Assembly: GCA_016786725.1 (NCBI GenBank) | Contig: JAEUVU010000013.1 | Coordinates: 248,001 to 312,000, forward strand | Direction: 5' to 3' | DNA: 64,000 nucleotides | DNA from: Ferruginibacter sp. | GTDB lineage: Bacteria > Bacteroidota > Bacteroidia > Chitinophagales > Chitinophagaceae | Part shown: positions 24,345 to 32,678 of the stretch, one piece after another | Layout: every line of letters starts with the position of its first letter | Numbering within the stretch: the stretch's first letter is position 1 | Notes under the pieces: model-generated | What the model was told of the DNA's origin: nothing | The model's database searches: none | What the model saw: the letters and a program-made list of their open reading frames with translations, nothing else | Translations under genes and position numbers: made by a program

Positions 24345-25025
24345 TCAGCCGGGTACAATTGTTTGAAATTCTTTAAGATATACCGGCTCAGAATAGGCCA
24401 GATCGGTAAACTTTTTTTCCAGGAACAGGAAATCTGATAGAACGCTCATGGCCGGGGGCAGAATACCAACCGTTTTAAACACTGCATTTGAATGGCGGCA
24501 AATAGATTGCCATTTTGCAGATCCGCTGCCGAAGAAGATGATTTTATGGTTTGATATTTCCTTTTCAAAAGAAGATTCGTTCAGTATCATAGCACAGGGC
24601 TGCATAATGACCGTAAAATCGTATTTATAGATTGCTGTAAAAACTTCCATGCGGCGGGCATCCATCATAGGGCAGTAAAGAAAAGTTTCAGGATCACCTG
24701 CCAAAAGCTGCAATGCCGAAGCTGTCATCACCTGCAGGGTACCAATTGTAATGAGGGGCTTTTTTAAAGCATAGCAAAGGCCTTTTGCGCTGGCCATACC
24801 AACCCTTAGTCCGGTATAAGAGCCTGGGCCTGCTGTAACGGCAACTGCATCAATATCTTTTAATTTCAGATCATGGGATTTTACCAGTTGCTCAATGGCG
24901 GCCTGTAAAAATGAAGCATGATCTTTTTGATATCCGTTGCTGAGTGTATGCAAAACTTTTCCGTCTTCAGCAAAGCTGATGTGGGCATTTTCTGATGCTG
25001 TATCTATATTTAAGATGAGGCCCAT
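24345..25025 (-). CDS. tsaB: tRNA threonylcarbamoyladenosine protein TsaB
   Basis: Partner of TsaD in making t6A37 on tRNAs reading ANN codons; cytoplasmic, 226 residues. N-terminal MGLILNIDTASENAHISF and the conserved VTAGPGSYTGLRVGMASAKGLCYA (about 66-89) are diagnostic of the ASKHA-fold TsaB. Its ATG follows directly after the stop codon of the upstream 3HCDH-like gene, so the two are translationally coupled on the minus strand. TsaD and TsaE are not in the window. Confidence 0.95.
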   Translation of the reverse strand: MGLILNIDTASENAHISFAEDGKVLHTLSNGYQKDHASFLQAAIEQLVKSHDLKLKDIDAVAVTAGPGSYTGLRVGMASAKGLCYALKKPLITIGTLQVMTASALQLLAGDPETFLYCPMMDARRMEVFTAIYKYDFTVIMQPCAMILNESSFEKEISNHKIIFFGSGSAKWQSICRHSNAVFKTVGILPPAMSVLSDFLFLEKKFTDLAYSEPVYLKEFQTIVPG

Positions 25026-25643
25026 TTAATTATTTGCTGCAGTTTCTTTAATTAAAAAACCGGATGGTTTGTAGCGGCTGTCAGTTAAGTATAATTTTTG
25101 AAGCAAAGACAGAATATTTTGTTGGCCGATCTTATCAACCCACTCAAAAGGCCCCAGCGGATAGTTGGTGCCGAGTTTCATAGCAGTGTCAATTTCAGCT
25201 TTACTGCTCACCTCATCTTCCAGCGCAAAATAAGCTTCGTTAATGATCATGGCAATAACCCTTGCAGAAATAAAGCCCGGCTCATCTTTTACGAAATTGA
25301 TCTTAATATTAAGTAACCTGAAAACAGCTTCAATCTCTTCATTGACAACTCCGGCAATTTCCCAAACACCACGGTTTAAAAAACCTGCCCATCCATTAAT
25401 GCGGTAAATATTTGAGGAAAGGTTTAATTCGCCAAGCGTAGAGATAACAGCGTTGATAATGACCGGCTTTGTAACAGAACTTAATGGGCCTGTAATTTCA
25501 TTTTCATCTAAGCAAAAAAAGGCATCTGCATCTTCATATTGTTTAAAAGAAGCAGCATTTTCAACCCTTTGCCAGTTAATATCCTGCCTTGAAGCTGTAA
25601 GTTCATTCCATTGTTCATCCGATGCCAAAACAACAATCATCAT
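25026..25643 (-). CDS. 3-hydroxyacyl-CoA dehydrogenase C-terminal domain protein
   Basis: 205 residues from the ATG at 25643, supported by the promoter just upstream; a longer frame to 25754 is hydrophobic and unlikely. The C-terminal half has the 3HCDH fold signature VKDEPGFISARVIAMIINEAYFALEDEVSSKAEIDTAMKLGTNYPLGPFEW. The N-terminal half is Rossmann-sized, but the GxGxxG nucleotide motif is missing (it reads MIVVLASDEQWNEL). It may therefore be a non-catalytic or changed-substrate relative of beta-oxidation enzymes. It is coupled to tsaB and divergent from ridA. Confidence 0.82.
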   Translation of the reverse strand: MMIVVLASDEQWNELTASRQDINWQRVENAASFKQYEDADAFFCLDENEITGPLSSVTKPVIINAVISTLGELNLSSNIYRINGWAGFLNRGVWEIAGVVNEEIEAVFRLLNIKINFVKDEPGFISARVIAMIINEAYFALEDEVSSKAEIDTAMKLGTNYPLGPFEWVDKIGQQNILSLLQKLYLTDSRYKPSGFLIKETAANN

Positions 25644-25653
25644 AATTTTTTTA

Positions 25654-25661
25654 CAAAAATA
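25654..25661 (-). promoter_or_regulatory. Candidate -7 box for the 3HCDH-like/tsaB pair
   Basis: Minus-strand TATTTTTG, a full TAnnTTTG match, about 11 bases from the ATG at 25643. It supports the shorter start. Confidence 0.6.
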
Positions 25662-25677
25662 GGTGGTTGAGAAAAGA

Positions 25678-25685
25678 TATATTTG
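25678..25685 (+). promoter_or_regulatory. Candidate -7 box for ridA
   Basis: TATATTTG, a full TAnnTTTG match, 28 bases before the ridA ATG at 25714. It supports the shorter start and forms a divergent promoter pair with the box at 25654. Confidence 0.6.
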
Positions 25686-25713
25686 CAATTCTCTAAATAA
25701 ACATATAATTAGT

Positions 25714-26091
25714 ATGAAAAAGATAATCAACACACCTAATGCACCTGCTCCCATCGGCCCTTATAACCAGGCTGTAATGACAGGCGATATGCTTTTCATT
25801 TCAGGCCAGGTTGCACTAATACCCGGTACCGGAGACCTGGCAAATGCCGATCTTACTGAAGAAACACACCAGGTAATGAAAAACCTGCAGGCTATACTTA
25901 CAGAAGCAGGAATGGATTTTTCCAACATCGTTAAAACTACCATCTTTTTAAGCGATATGAGTTTGTTTGCTGCCGTTAATGAAATTTATGGCAGCTATTT
26001 TGCTGGCGATTACCCGGCAAGAGAAACGGTTGCTGTAAAAGGTCTGCCCAAAAATGTAAATGTTGAAATAAGCATGATTGCTTCAAAATGA
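25714..26091 (+). CDS. ridA: RidA family enamine/imine deaminase
   Basis: Hydrolyses reactive 2-aminoacrylate-type enamines/imines released by PLP enzymes; cytoplasmic trimer. 125 residues from the ATG at 25714; a frame reaching 25663 would add an unusual extension upstream of the promoter. APAPIGPYNQAV, MLFISGQVALIPGTG and the C-terminal YPARETVAVKGLPKNVNVEISMIA, with the catalytic Arg of PAR, are standard RidA. It overlaps the next gene, a hydroxyacid dehydrogenase, by four bases (ATGA), so the two are coupled. Confidence 0.94.
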   Translation: MKKIINTPNAPAPIGPYNQAVMTGDMLFISGQVALIPGTGDLANADLTEETHQVMKNLQAILTEAGMDFSNIVKTTIFLSDMSLFAAVNEIYGSYFAGDYPARETVAVKGLPKNVNVEISMIASK

Positions 26092-27020
26092 GTATTCAGA
26101 AAACGGTGATCGTTACTGCTAAAGTTCCTGATATGCTGATTGAAAGATTTCAGCAGAAAGGATATGTTGTGATGTATAAACCAAACATAACTTATAATGA
26201 ACTTGCCGGCTTGATTGATACTGCAGAAGGCCTTATTGTAACAACAAGAATTAAAATTGATAAACATCTTTTGGATAAAGCAACAAACCTTAAATGGATC
26301 GGCAGGCTTGGCAGCGGGATGGAACTGATTGATGTAACGTATGCTGAAAATAAAGGAATAAAGTGCGTAAGCAGCCCTGAGGGTAACCGAACTGCTGTAG
26401 CCGAACATGCATTGGGAATGTTGTTGAACCTGCAGAAAAAGATCAGCAGCAGTTTTGACGAAATAAAGAATGGCAAATGGATACGGGAGGAGAACAGGGG
26501 AACAGAACTAAGTGGTAAAACGGTTGGTATCATCGGTTATGGAAATACAGGCAGCAGTTTGGCAAAACTGCTTTCGGTTTTTGAGGTTACGGTGCTGGCT
26601 TATGATAAATATAAATCCGGTTTTGGAAGCGGGCATATTAAGGAAGCGAATTTGGAGCAGGTATGCCGGTATGCCGATGTGATCAGTTTTCATGTGCCGC
26701 TTACGGACGAAACACGCTACATGGCCAATGCAGATTTTTTTAATTCGCTTCAACAAAAGCCTTTTATCATCAATACTTCCCGTGGGCCTGTTGTGCAAAC
26801 CTCAGCCTTAATAAATGCTTTGCAGCAGAATATGATTACCGGTGCAGCGCTGGATGTATTGGAAAACGAACAGATAAGCAATCTTTCTGTTGCACAAAAG
26901 GAAGAAATGGCTTATCTTACAAAGCAGCCCAATGTAATATTAACGCCGCATATTGCAGGTTATTCAGCCGAAGCTTTTAATAAGATGAGTGCGGTTATAC
27001 TGGAGAAGCTGGAGATATAA
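26088..27020 (+). CDS. D-2-hydroxyacid dehydrogenase (phosphoglycerate dehydrogenase-like)
   Basis: NAD-dependent oxidoreductase of the D-isomer-specific 2-hydroxyacid dehydrogenase family, 310 residues. The NAD-binding GIIGYGNTGSSLAKLLSVF (about 144-162), the catalytic Arg in INTSRGPVVQTSALI (about 230) and the catalytic His in LTPHIAGYS (about 286) are all visible, with a Glu in DVLENEQ between them. The substrate is unknown; phosphoglycerate, hydroxypyruvate or lactate-type acids are possible. It is translationally coupled to ridA, suggesting a shared role around serine-derived metabolism as inference. No ACT domain is present. Confidence 0.88.
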   Translation: MSIQKTVIVTAKVPDMLIERFQQKGYVVMYKPNITYNELAGLIDTAEGLIVTTRIKIDKHLLDKATNLKWIGRLGSGMELIDVTYAENKGIKCVSSPEGNRTAVAEHALGMLLNLQKKISSSFDEIKNGKWIREENRGTELSGKTVGIIGYGNTGSSLAKLLSVFEVTVLAYDKYKSGFGSGHIKEANLEQVCRYADVISFHVPLTDETRYMANADFFNSLQQKPFIINTSRGPVVQTSALINALQQNMITGAALDVLENEQISNLSVAQKEEMAYLTKQPNVILTPHIAGYSAEAFNKMSAVILEKLEI

Positions 27021-27029
27021 TTTTTTTAC

Positions 27030-27037
27030 TATTTTTG
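27030..27037 (+). promoter_or_regulatory. Candidate -7 box for greA
   Basis: TATTTTTG, a full TAnnTTTG match, upstream of a hairpin that would lie within the greA leader. Confidence 0.55.
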
Positions 27038-27046
27038 TAATATATG

Positions 27047-27080
27047 CAACGCCTTAGGCCAACTGAGGCGTTGTATTTTT
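27047..27080 (+). terminator. Hairpin with T tract between the dehydrogenase gene and greA
   Basis: CAACGCCT (27047-27054) pairs with AGGCGTTG (27066-27073), followed by a T-rich run. It can end the ridA-dehydrogenase transcript; if greA starts at the box at 27030 it would also lie in the greA leader. Confidence 0.7.
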
Positions 27081-27101
27081 TTATTGATTAAACCGAATTT
27101 T

Positions 27102-27575
27102 ATGAGCGGAACAAATTATGTAACTGCAGAAACCTTTGAAAAACTGAAGGAAGAGTTACAACACATGAAAGGCGTAGAGAGGCCTGCGGCCAGCCATGCC
27201 ATTGCAGAAGCAAGGGAAAAAGGCGATTTAAAAGAAAATGCAGAATACGATGCAGCCAAAGAAGCACAGGGTATGCTGGAAGCCAAAATAAAGCAACTGG
27301 AAGGTGTTATTGCCAATGCCCGTATACTGGACGAAAGCAATATTGATACCAGCAAGGTTTCAATTCTTACAAGGGTTACCCTTACAAATCTGAACACAAA
27401 GAAGCAGGTAACTTATAAGATCGTTTCTGAAAATGAAGCTGATCTTAAACAGGGAAAGATTTCGGTTACCTCACCAATTGGCAAAGGCCTTTTAGGAAAG
27501 GTGATAGGTGATGTAGCTGAAGTTACAGTGCCTGCCGGTGTATTGAAATTTAAAGTAGAAAAGATCGAACTTTAA
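27102..27575 (+). CDS. greA: Transcription elongation factor GreA
   Basis: Stimulates RNA polymerase to cleave backtracked transcripts; 157 residues from the ATG at 27102 (a TTG at 27084 gives a less likely start). The N-terminal coiled coil has the family sequence ASHAIAEAREKGDLKENAEYDAAKEAQG, including the two acidic tip residues D and E that act on the polymerase active site. The C-terminal FKBP-like domain ends SPIGKGLLGKVIGDVAEVTVPAG. A possible attenuator hairpin lies in the leader. Confidence 0.96.
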   Translation: MSGTNYVTAETFEKLKEELQHMKGVERPAASHAIAEAREKGDLKENAEYDAAKEAQGMLEAKIKQLEGVIANARILDESNIDTSKVSILTRVTLTNLNTKKQVTYKIVSENEADLKQGKISVTSPIGKGLLGKVIGDVAEVTVPAGVLKFKVEKIEL

Positions 27576-27598
27576 AACCCCGTCAGCGGTTGAAAACC

Positions 27599-27704
27599 CG
27601 GCGGTTAATTCAAGAATATATTCTTCAATAGCCGTTTCTGTCAAACCCTGACGGCGGTTAATTCAAGAATATATCCTTCAATAGCCGTTTCCGTCAAACC
27701 CTGA
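27599..27704. repeat. Two tandem 53-base copies
   Basis: Copy 1 spans 27599-27651 and copy 2 spans 27652-27704; they differ at only two positions. Each contains the palindrome-like core AAGAATATAT-CTT and a CCGTTT-TGTCAAACCCTGA end. The gap between greA and the HIT gene is almost filled by it. Nothing else is recognised there. Confidence 0.9.
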
Positions 27705-27737
27705 TTTCTTAAAGCCATATTTACCAAAACATTTTTT

Positions 27738-28136
27738 ATGACCATCTTCTCAAAGATCATCAACGGCGATATACCGGCTTATAAGGTTGCAGAAAGCGAA
27801 AAATTCATTGCCTTTCTCGACATTGAGCCAATTGTAACCGGTCATGTGCTGGTTGTGCCTAAAACAGAAGTGAATAAAATTTTTGATGTGCCCGATGATT
27901 ACCTGGCAGAGATGCTGGTGTTTGCAAAACCCATTGCACACGCCATTGAAAAAGCTTTTGATTGCAAAAGGTGCGGCATCAGTGTTATTGGTCTGGAAGT
28001 ACCACATGCACACATGCACCTGGTGCCTGTTAATTCGGCTGATGACCTGAACTTTACGAGGCCCAAACGCAATGCTTCGCAGGAGGAATTGAAAGCAGCA
28101 CAGGAAAAAATAAAAGCACACTTTAAGGCTGATTGA
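27738..28136 (+). CDS. HIT family hydrolase
   Basis: 132 residues, a complete histidine triad protein, probably hydrolysing nucleotide phosphoramidates or dinucleotides. N-terminal IFSKIINGDIPAYKVAESEKFIAFLDIEPI and GHVLVVPKTEVNKI are typical, and the triad is PHAHMHLVPV (about 100). It overlaps the response regulator gene by 14 bases in a convergent arrangement. The biological substrate is unknown. Confidence 0.95.
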   Translation: MTIFSKIINGDIPAYKVAESEKFIAFLDIEPIVTGHVLVVPKTEVNKIFDVPDDYLAEMLVFAKPIAHAIEKAFDCKRCGISVIGLEVPHAHMHLVPVNSADDLNFTRPKRNASQEELKAAQEKIKAHFKAD

Positions 28137-28815
28137 TCTGTAGCCTGAATCCAACACCATGTATGGTTTCCAGTACAATGTTGGGGTCTGATTTAAAATG
28201 CTTACGGAGTTTGGTGATGAACACATCCATGCTTCTGCCCAGAAAATAATCATCCTTGCCCCAAACATTCAGTAAAACTTCGTCACGTTTTAAAACCTTG
28301 TTTTCGTGCTGGGCAAAAAAACGCAGCAGGTCGGATTCTTTTTGTGTGAGGGTAATAGCTTCTTTACCGTTATATATTTTTAATTCGTTTACCACAAATT
28401 TTAATTTGCCAAGCTGGTAAACTTCTTTGGTATCGGCCTGTAGTTTTTTTGTGCGGCGTAAAAAAACTTCTATCCTTAAAATAAGTTCTTCAATGCTGAA
28501 TGGTTTGGTAATATAATCATCAGCGCCGGATTGAAATCCTTTTACTTTATCCTCCTGCAAACTTTTAGCCGTAATGAAAATGATAGGCATTACATCGCTC
28601 TGCTGCCTTATTTTTTTGGCTAATGAAAAACCATCTCTTACCGGCATGTTCACATCAAGCAGGCAAATATCAAATTCCTTTTTTTGATATTGCTGCCAGG
28701 CAACCTCACCATCAGGGCAATGGGTTACTTCAAAACCAACATCCTGTAACGAATCTTTGATAACAAATCCAAGGGAGAGATCATCTTCAGCCAGTAATAT
28801 TTTTCCTTTAGCCAT
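28123..28815 (-). CDS. OmpR-type response regulator
   Basis: 230 residues. The receiver domain (about 1-120) has the phosphorylated Asp in DICLLDVNMPVRDG (about 54), acidic residues in AEDDLS, and the conserved Lys in FITAKS. A winged-helix DNA-binding domain follows (about 135-230), with TQKESDLLRFFAQHENKVLKRDEVLLNVWG and SMDVFITKLRKHF. Its kinase is encoded 10 bases upstream on the same strand. Target genes are unknown. Confidence 0.95.
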   Translation of the reverse strand: MAKGKILLAEDDLSLGFVIKDSLQDVGFEVTHCPDGEVAWQQYQKKEFDICLLDVNMPVRDGFSLAKKIRQQSDVMPIIFITAKSLQEDKVKGFQSGADDYITKPFSIEELILRIEVFLRRTKKLQADTKEVYQLGKLKFVVNELKIYNGKEAITLTQKESDLLRFFAQHENKVLKRDEVLLNVWGKDDYFLGRSMDVFITKLRKHFKSDPNIVLETIHGVGFRLQINQP

Positions 28816-28825
28816 GTTATAAATT

Positions 28826-30097
28826 TTATTTAAGGGATAATTTTATAGTAAAACTGCTTCCTTTACCCAATTCGCTCATTACTTCAATTTTACCATGATG
28901 CGTATCAATAACTTTTTTCACAAAATTTAAACCCAGTCCAAAGCCCTTGGTAATATGCAGTTCGCCATCAGTTATCCGGTAAAACCTCTCAAATATTTTC
29001 TTCTGATGTTCAAGGGCAATTCCTATGCCATTATCTTTTACTACAATGCACAAGGTAGTTGAGTCAACTTTTGTGCTAATGTCAATTACCGGAGCAGGTG
29101 AATATTTAATGGCATTCTCTATCAGGTTTATCAAACATAAACGCATATAAGATCTGTCAGCATTCAGGATGACCTCCGAAACAGCAAAGTTTGTATTGAC
29201 AACAGCATGCTTTTGTTCTATTAACGGTTGCAGGTCGTTAATGGATTCTGCAACCAATAAATTTATGTCGAATTTTTCTTTTTCAAGCGGCAGGCTGCTC
29301 CTGTCGGTATAGGCAATTTCCAATAACCGCTGAACCTGCGATTGTAAATGAGTGGTTTGATCGTGTATGATACCTGCATAGTTTTTAAGCTTATCGGGCT
29401 TTTCAAGCATATTTTGCTGCTGTAAAACATCGGCAGCTATTTTTATTACTGCCAACGGCGTTTTAAATTCATGCGTAAAGTTATTTACAAAATCTCTTTG
29501 GGTTTCGTTAAAGAATTTTTGCCGGTACAGGTAAAAAATACTGAAGCCTAAACCTATTAATATGAGTAAGAGAAAGCCGCTGGAAGCGATCCAGAAAAAC
29601 ATTTGCTTAAGGATATACTGCCCCCTGTGCGGAAAATACAAAGCGATATAAGGATAGTTGCGGTCATAAACCGGTAATTGTTTTTCGTTTTTTGATGGAA
29701 AGTAAGAATCCGGCAGGTTAATGTATTGTATAGCGGAATATTGTTTTTTTGCAGTATCGTAAACAGCTGCCCTGCAGTCGGTATACACATCAAAATCGGT
29801 AAACTCCCCTTTAAGGTTTACCCACAGTTGATCAAGGTTAGGACTGCAGTCAATTTTCAGCAGATACACATCAGGATTTACATTTTCAATTACCTTCTGC
29901 ACATTATCCGTCGCATCATTTACCAGTTCCATATCGCTGTATAAACTGCGGATGCTTTTTGATACATTGATGTTGAACTGTTTCTCTTCGTACAAATACA
30001 CTTTTTGCAGCCAAACAAGCTGTATGGCTACAATAACCGTTATCAGCACAGTACTGATCAGTATTACCAGCCTTAATGTTTTTGAACGAATGACCAT
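28826..30097 (-). CDS. Sensor histidine kinase
   Basis: 423 residues. Two membrane helices (about 8-30 and 168-190) enclose a periplasmic sensor region without a recognised domain. The HisKA phosphoacceptor lies in FVNNFTHEFKTPLAVIKIAADVL (about 205-228). The ATPase domain shows the N box LCLINLIENAIKYSP, the G1 box VVKDNGIGIALEHQKKIFERF and the G2 box GFGLGLNFVKKVI. It is upstream of its cognate regulator, 10 bases apart. In Bacteroidetes such pairs often respond to envelope stress; the signal here is not known. Confidence 0.95.
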   Translation of the reverse strand: MVIRSKTLRLVILISTVLITVIVAIQLVWLQKVYLYEEKQFNINVSKSIRSLYSDMELVNDATDNVQKVIENVNPDVYLLKIDCSPNLDQLWVNLKGEFTDFDVYTDCRAAVYDTAKKQYSAIQYINLPDSYFPSKNEKQLPVYDRNYPYIALYFPHRGQYILKQMFFWIASSGFLLLILIGLGFSIFYLYRQKFFNETQRDFVNNFTHEFKTPLAVIKIAADVLQQQNMLEKPDKLKNYAGIIHDQTTHLQSQVQRLLEIAYTDRSSLPLEKEKFDINLLVAESINDLQPLIEQKHAVVNTNFAVSEVILNADRSYMRLCLINLIENAIKYSPAPVIDISTKVDSTTLCIVVKDNGIGIALEHQKKIFERFYRITDGELHITKGFGLGLNFVKKVIDTHHGKIEVMSELGKGSSFTIKLSLK

Positions 30098-30177
30098 TTG
30101 GTGCTATGATTATTTAACGCATGAAATTAAACAGTGGAAGGTTAAGTTTTGTTAAAAGCAGGTTAAGTAAATTCAGC

Positions 30178-30747
30178 CTACTTTTTTGTTTTTAACCTGC
30201 CAGGGTTTTTTGCCATAAAATCTTTCCAGCCACTTACTTTTTGAGGGCCGCCAGGCAAAATTGTTTTTTGCTGAAAGTGATGACAAACGGCAACCGCCAG
30301 CGCATCAGTAGCATCAAAATGTTTTGGGTCTTCGGTAAAGGAAAGTATCTGCCGCAGCATTTTCATTACCTGTTCTTTTGCGGCGTTGCCGTTACCGGTT
30401 ATGGATTGTTTTACTTTTTTGGGTGAATACTCTGTTACTTCCAACCCGTGACGCATGGCCGCTGCAATAGCCACGCCTTGCGCCCTGCCAAGCTTCAGCA
30501 TACTTTGAACATTTTTTCCAAAAAACGGGGCCTCAATTGCAAAACAATCCGGCTGGTATTTGGTGATGAGGCCGCTTACGGTATTAAAGATCAGTTGCAG
30601 TTTTTTGTAAGTATCATCAACCTTGCCGGGTTGCAAAACACCCATTTCCAGCAAAGAAATTCTGTTGCCGGTTACTTTTACCAACCCATAACCCATGATG
30701 ATGGTTCCTGGATCGATCCCCAAAATGATGCTTGCTTTTTGTGGCAA
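30178..30747 (-). CDS. ruvC: Holliday junction resolvase RuvC
   Basis: Cuts Holliday junctions during recombination; 189 residues. The acidic catalytic residues lie in IILGIDPGTIIMGYG (D about 11), DCFAIEAPFFGKN (E about 71) and FDATDALAVAVCHHF (D pair about 144). The start appears to be a TTG at 30747, just after an AAGGA Shine-Dalgarno-like run. RuvA and RuvB are not adjacent. The gene is divergent from the flippase-like gene, with 46 bases between. Confidence 0.95.
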   Translation of the reverse strand: MPQKASIILGIDPGTIIMGYGLVKVTGNRISLLEMGVLQPGKVDDTYKKLQLIFNTVSGLITKYQPDCFAIEAPFFGKNVQSMLKLGRAQGVAIAAAMRHGLEVTEYSPKKVKQSITGNGNAAKEQVMKMLRQILSFTEDPKHFDATDALAVAVCHHFQQKTILPGGPQKVSGWKDFMAKNPGRLKTKK

Positions 30748-30793
30748 ATCCTTAAAATTTTTTAAGCCCTGATAATTAAACTAACATTGTGTA

Positions 30794-31777
30794 TTGAACA
30801 AAAATATCAAAATATTAATCAAGTGGTTTATTGGTCCTCTGCTGGCGGCCTGGCTTTTTTATTCTTTATACCAGCAGGTAAGGGCCCAGCCTGATATTGA
30901 GAGTTCCATTGCCATTATAAAAAGACTGCCGTTTGGTGATGGTGCATGGAAATTCTGGACTGTAGTTTTATTTGTTTTTGTTAACTGGGGCCTGGAAGCC
31001 AGGAAATGGCAGGTGTTGATGAAAGTGTTGCAACCCATATCTTTTATAGCCGCATTCAAATCTGTATTATGTGGTGTAACTGTTTCGTTAAACACGCCCA
31101 ACCGTATGGGAGAATTTGCAGGCCGCATTCTTTTTGTGGATGAAGGCAAAAGAATAAAAGCCATTACGCTTTCTGTTGCCGGCAGCATGGCCCAGTTGAT
31201 CATCACCATGCTTATGGGTTGCTTTGGATTGGCTTATGTACTGATGAATGAAAATGGTTTAGGGCCTTTGCAAAACATTCCTGCTGTTTGGCTACACATC
31301 TTTTTATACAGCAGCATTTTGTGTACAATCATTTTTATTTTTTTCTTTTTCAGGTTTGGATGGCTGATAAAATTGCTCAACAAGCTGCCTTATGCTGCCA
31401 GGTTGTCGAAATACATTAACATTTTAGAAGCATTTGATGCGAAAATTTTGTTAAGGTTGCTGTATTTATCTCTTGTGAGATACATCATTTTCGTTTTACA
31501 ATACATCTTTATGCTGCAGTTGTTGCAGGTAGAACAAAATGTTTGGATTGTATGCTATATAGTTAGTGTGATGTTCTGGATACTGGCCATCATTCCTTCT
31601 TTTGCCATTGCAGAGCTGGGTATAAGGGGAACGGTGGCAAAGGCATTGTTTGCCTACAGCGCCAATACCATCGGTATTTTAACGGGTATATTTGGCATTT
31701 GGTTTGTTAACCTGTTTATCCCGGCATTAATCGGGAGTGTATTAATTTTAGGCATTAAAATAAAAGATAAAAAATGA
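30794..31777 (+). CDS. Flippase-like lysylphosphatidylglycerol synthase TM-domain protein
   Basis: 327 residues with about eight hydrophobic segments, matching the LPG-synthase TM region/UPF0104 family that includes putative lipid flippases. The loop SLNTPNRMGEFAGRILFVDE and the C-terminal PSFAIAELGIRGTVAKALF are the conserved parts. The aminoacyltransferase domain of MprF is absent. It overlaps the DUF3108 gene by four bases (ATGA). The start is TTG at 30794. The substrate is unknown; an envelope lipid is the best guess. Confidence 0.85.
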   Translation: MNKNIKILIKWFIGPLLAAWLFYSLYQQVRAQPDIESSIAIIKRLPFGDGAWKFWTVVLFVFVNWGLEARKWQVLMKVLQPISFIAAFKSVLCGVTVSLNTPNRMGEFAGRILFVDEGKRIKAITLSVAGSMAQLIITMLMGCFGLAYVLMNENGLGPLQNIPAVWLHIFLYSSILCTIIFIFFFFRFGWLIKLLNKLPYAARLSKYINILEAFDAKILLRLLYLSLVRYIIFVLQYIFMLQLLQVEQNVWIVCYIVSVMFWILAIIPSFAIAELGIRGTVAKALFAYSANTIGILTGIFGIWFVNLFIPALIGSVLILGIKIKDKK

Positions 31778-32577
31778 CCCCCTTTTTAAAACCGGCTTTT
31801 TTACTTATTACCCTTTGCAGTTTCAGTATTACATCAAATAACTATGATGCAGGTTGCAATATCCGCAACACATCTTTTAAAGCAGATGAGCAGATAAAAA
31901 TGAAAGTTTTTTACAGTACGCTTGGCATGTATGTAGGCGCCGGAGAAGCAACTTTCACTTCTACGCTGGAACGGTATAATGGGAAACCGGTTTATCACCT
32001 TGTTGGCGTAGGCTCTACCTATTCTTTCTTTGATGGTTTTTTTAAGGTGAGGGATAAATATGAAAGCTATGTTGATACTACCAACCTGTTGCCTTATAAA
32101 TTTATACGCAATATTGATGAAGGCGGGTATAAAAAATACAACAACGTAACTTTTAATCATGCTGCCAACACAGCCGTAAGTACCAATGGAGTTTATAAGG
32201 TTACCGATTGCATCCAGGATGTGGTAAGCATGGTTTACTATTGCCGCAATATCAACTTTGATAAATATAAAGTGAATGATAAGATCATGTTCGATATGTT
32301 TCTGGATGATGAGATCTTTCACATGTACATCCGTTATATGGGCAAGGAAACCATTAAGACACGCTACGGAAAATTCAACGCCATAAAAATAAAACCGCTT
32401 TTAATTAAAGGAACCATTTTTGAAGGTGGCGAAAAAATGAATGCCTGGCTGAGTGATGACCCCGACCATGTATTGCTGAGGGCCGAAAGCCCGATAGCAG
32501 TGGGGAGTATTAAGGTGGATATGATGGAATACAAGAACCTCCGCTATCCATTGAGCTCGTTGATTAAGACAAGGTAG
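31774..32577 (+). CDS. DUF3108 exported protein
   Basis: 267 residues with an N-terminal signal peptide (about 1-24). The beta-rich body, with the family segments FKVRDKYESYVDTTNLLPYKFIRNIDEGGYKKY and VQDVVSMVYYCRNI-like DCIQDVVSMVYYCRN, is DUF3108, which resembles the LolA/LolB-type lipid-binding fold in some members. The C-terminal WLSDDPDHVLLRAESPIAVGSI is also characteristic. It is translationally coupled to the flippase-like protein, supporting a joint envelope role. Confidence 0.85.
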   Translation: MTPFLKPAFLLITLCSFSITSNNYDAGCNIRNTSFKADEQIKMKVFYSTLGMYVGAGEATFTSTLERYNGKPVYHLVGVGSTYSFFDGFFKVRDKYESYVDTTNLLPYKFIRNIDEGGYKKYNNVTFNHAANTAVSTNGVYKVTDCIQDVVSMVYYCRNINFDKYKVNDKIMFDMFLDDEIFHMYIRYMGKETIKTRYGKFNAIKIKPLLIKGTIFEGGEKMNAWLSDDPDHVLLRAESPIAVGSIKVDMMEYKNLRYPLSSLIKTR

Positions 32578-32600
32578 GCGTGCGTTTGCCTGGCTACTAC

Positions 32601-32619
32601 AAGGTTTTGTTATAACCTT
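32601..32619 (+). terminator. Weak hairpin after the DUF3108 gene
   Basis: AAGGTT (32601-32606) and AACCTT (32614-32619) with a 7-base loop and only a short pyrimidine tail. The rest of the 101-base gap shows nothing notable. Confidence 0.3.
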
Positions 32620-32678
32620 TCTATCCTGTGGTAATTAGCAGATTTTAAAATTATGAAGTGTTGGTATTGGTCCGATAA

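Noticed and set aside
25663..25713. Longer ridA start
   Set aside because: It would place the start upstream of the -7 box at 25678 and add a non-family extension; the ATG at 25714 is preferred.
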